In this document: positions 53,605-54,654 of the stretch, one piece after another
Layout of the letters: every line of letters starts with the position of its first letter
Position numbering within the stretch: position 1 is the first letter of the stretch
Assembly: GCA_017857895.1 (NCBI GenBank)
Contig: JAFMCG010000002.1
Location: 1-54,654 of the forward strand
Reading direction: 5' to 3'
Source of the DNA: Burkholderiaceae bacterium
Lineage (GTDB): Bacteria; Pseudomonadota; Gammaproteobacteria; Burkholderiales; Burkholderiaceae_B
DNA length: 54,654 bases
Notes under the pieces: generated by a model
Databases searched by the model: none
What the model saw: only the letters and a program-made list of their open reading frames with translations
What the model was told of the DNA's origin: nothing
Made by a program: the position numbers and the translations under genes

Positions 53605-54588
53605 ATGACACTGGGCGAGTTCTCGGTCATTGCGCGTTTTTTTTCCCGGCCAGTGTCTCCTGGCATCTTGGGGGTCGGTGACGATGCCGCCCGACTGAGC
53701 CTGCCGCCAGACACGGATCTGGTGAGCTGCAAAGACCTACTCATTGAAGGGCGACATTTTTTTTCTGATGTTGCACCCGCCACACTCGGACATAAGGCGC
53801 TAGCCGTCAACCTTTCTGATTTGGCGGCGATGGGGGCCAAACCCTTGGCTTGCCTGCTTGGCATTGGTTTGACAGCCCCATGCCCCGATTGGCTCGGTGA
53901 TTTTGCGGACGGTTTTTACCGGTTGGCTGACCAGTGGCAGTGCCCCTTAATTGGTGGTGATACGATTTCTAGCGATTTTGGAACGGTGATCAGCGTGACG
54001 GCTTTGGGCACTTTGCCCAAAGGCGAGCTCGGTCTGAGGCGAGACCGAGGGCAAATTGATGACGATTTGTGGCTCAGTGGTGACTTGGGTGGCGCCGATG
54101 TGGCGCTTAGGGCGTTGCAAGGCGATGACAAAATTTCGCCTGAGTTGCTAGCAGCCACTCGGGAGCGACTTGAGCGACCTGAACCAAGAGTAGCCTTGGG
54201 CCAAGCGTTGTTGCCACTGGCCCATGCGGCGATCGATGTTTCAGATGGGCTCGCTCAAGACCTGCAGCACCTATTGAAGGCGAGTCACTGTGGCGCTGAA
54301 ATTCAGTGGCAACAACTGCCGCTTCACCCCATGCTTCAGACCCTTCCAGAAAACATCAAGCGTTTGGCAGTCCTGAACGGTGGCGATGCCTATGAGCTCT
54401 GTTTTACAGCGCCCAAACGATCACGCACTGACATCGAACAGCTGGCAATCGCCTTGTCAATTCCACTGTCTCGGGTGGGTTCCCTGACGCAAGCGCCAGG
54501 GCTAAGATTGCACCATGGCAACGGGCTGGTTGAATCCTTGAGCGCTCAAGGGTTTGACCACTTTAAGCGGGGCGAGCAGCATGGCTAG
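53605..54588 (+). CDS. thiL: thiamine-monophosphate kinase
   Basis: Phosphorylates thiamine phosphate to thiamine diphosphate, 327 residues. PurM/ThiL-type ATP-grasping motifs are GVGDDAARL near the N-terminus, HKALAVNLSDLAAMGAKPLACL, LIGGDTISS, AIDVSDGLAQDL and LNGGDAYELCFTA. Start ATG 53605 gives MTLGEFSVIARFF, matching the family's 'GEF.lI.r' opening. It follows nusB by 9 bases and overlaps pgpA by 8. Confidence 0.96.
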   Translation: MTLGEFSVIARFFSRPVSPGILGVGDDAARLSLPPDTDLVSCKDLLIEGRHFFSDVAPATLGHKALAVNLSDLAAMGAKPLACLLGIGLTAPCPDWLGDFADGFYRLADQWQCPLIGGDTISSDFGTVISVTALGTLPKGELGLRRDRGQIDDDLWLSGDLGGADVALRALQGDDKISPELLAATRERLERPEPRVALGQALLPLAHAAIDVSDGLAQDLQHLLKASHCGAEIQWQQLPLHPMLQTLPENIKRLAVLNGGDAYELCFTAPKRSRTDIEQLAIALSIPLSRVGSLTQAPGLRLHHGNGLVESLSAQGFDHFKRGEQHG

Positions 54589-54654
54589 AAACGATGTCAG
54601 TCGACGACACCACGTGACTTGGCCCAAAATGGGTTGGCTCTTAAGAAACCCTGT
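54581..54654 (+). CDS. pgpA: phosphatidylglycerophosphatase A, N-terminal fragment (cut by window end)
   Basis: ATG 54581 opens a frame (MARNDVSRRHHVTWPKMGWL, then LRNP) that runs to the window end. The position after thiL and the start of the sequence fit pgpA, which removes phosphate from phosphatidylglycerophosphate in the inner membrane and commonly follows thiL. Only 24 codons are visible, so the call rests mainly on gene order. It overlaps thiL by 8 bases. Confidence 0.6.
   Translation, partial: MARNDVSRRHHVTWPKMGWLLRNP

Overview
The window reads as chromosomal DNA of a betaproteobacterium, most likely Burkholderiales and close to Alcaligenaceae-type genomes. This is judged from gene content and order only: apbC-dcd-Arg/Lys/Orn decarboxylase, a riboswitch-controlled gcvTHP, mutM-TPR protein-lolB-ispE-tRNA-Gln-prs-rplY-pth, ftsY divergent from rsmD-coaD-ferredoxin, and ribB(A)-ribH-nusB-thiL-pgpA. 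Nearly all the DNA is coding. I see no insertion sequence, phage, CRISPR array or rRNA. There are two tRNA genes (Gly-CCC, Gln-TTG).

Layout. 1-8300: possible end of an unknown gene, tRNA-Gly, a DUF2130 coiled-coil protein, a Kch-type potassium channel, trhO, metG (-), a small membrane protein (-), apbC and dcd. 8320-16612: decarboxylase, a YhiN-type flavoprotein, then a tandem glycine riboswitch driving gcvT-gcvH-gcvP. 16620-22456: operon osmC-like/thyA/folA (-), coq7, an intergenic region that looks like a small RNA locus, pgi (-) and a phosphohexomutase (-). 22525-34498: GlcD-like flavoprotein, mutM (-), TPR protein, lolB, ispE, tRNA-Gln, prs, rplY, pth, a CPBP membrane protease homologue, an acyl-CoA synthetase-like gene (-) and ychF. 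34739-36193: an N-acyl-D-amino-acid deacylase.

36347-46926 is the most unusual part. It holds a GTP cyclohydrolase II with a degenerate RibB-like N-terminal half, a stand-alone RibD-type reductase, and a tightly packed minus-strand operon of a BchC-like dehydrogenase, a PTPS/QueD-fold protein with altered active-site residues, and a GT4 glycosyltransferase. A divergent plus-strand operon follows: a short OpgH glucan synthase, an NdvA/ChvA-type glucan ABC exporter, a SAM methyltransferase, an AsmA-like protein and a lone MOSC N-terminal barrel. I infer an undescribed route from GTP to a modified (glycosylated, perhaps methylated) pterin-like product, next to an unusual OpgH + NdvA glucan synthesis and export pair.

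46937-54654 returns to housekeeping: ferredoxin, coaD and rsmD (-), ftsY, a CYTH-CHAD protein (-), then ribB(A), ribH, nusB, thiL and the first codons of pgpA. The RibBA protein here has an intact RibB half and a RibA half without the zinc cysteines, the mirror image of the protein at 36347. The two may complement each other, or the first may be dedicated to the pterin-like pathway.
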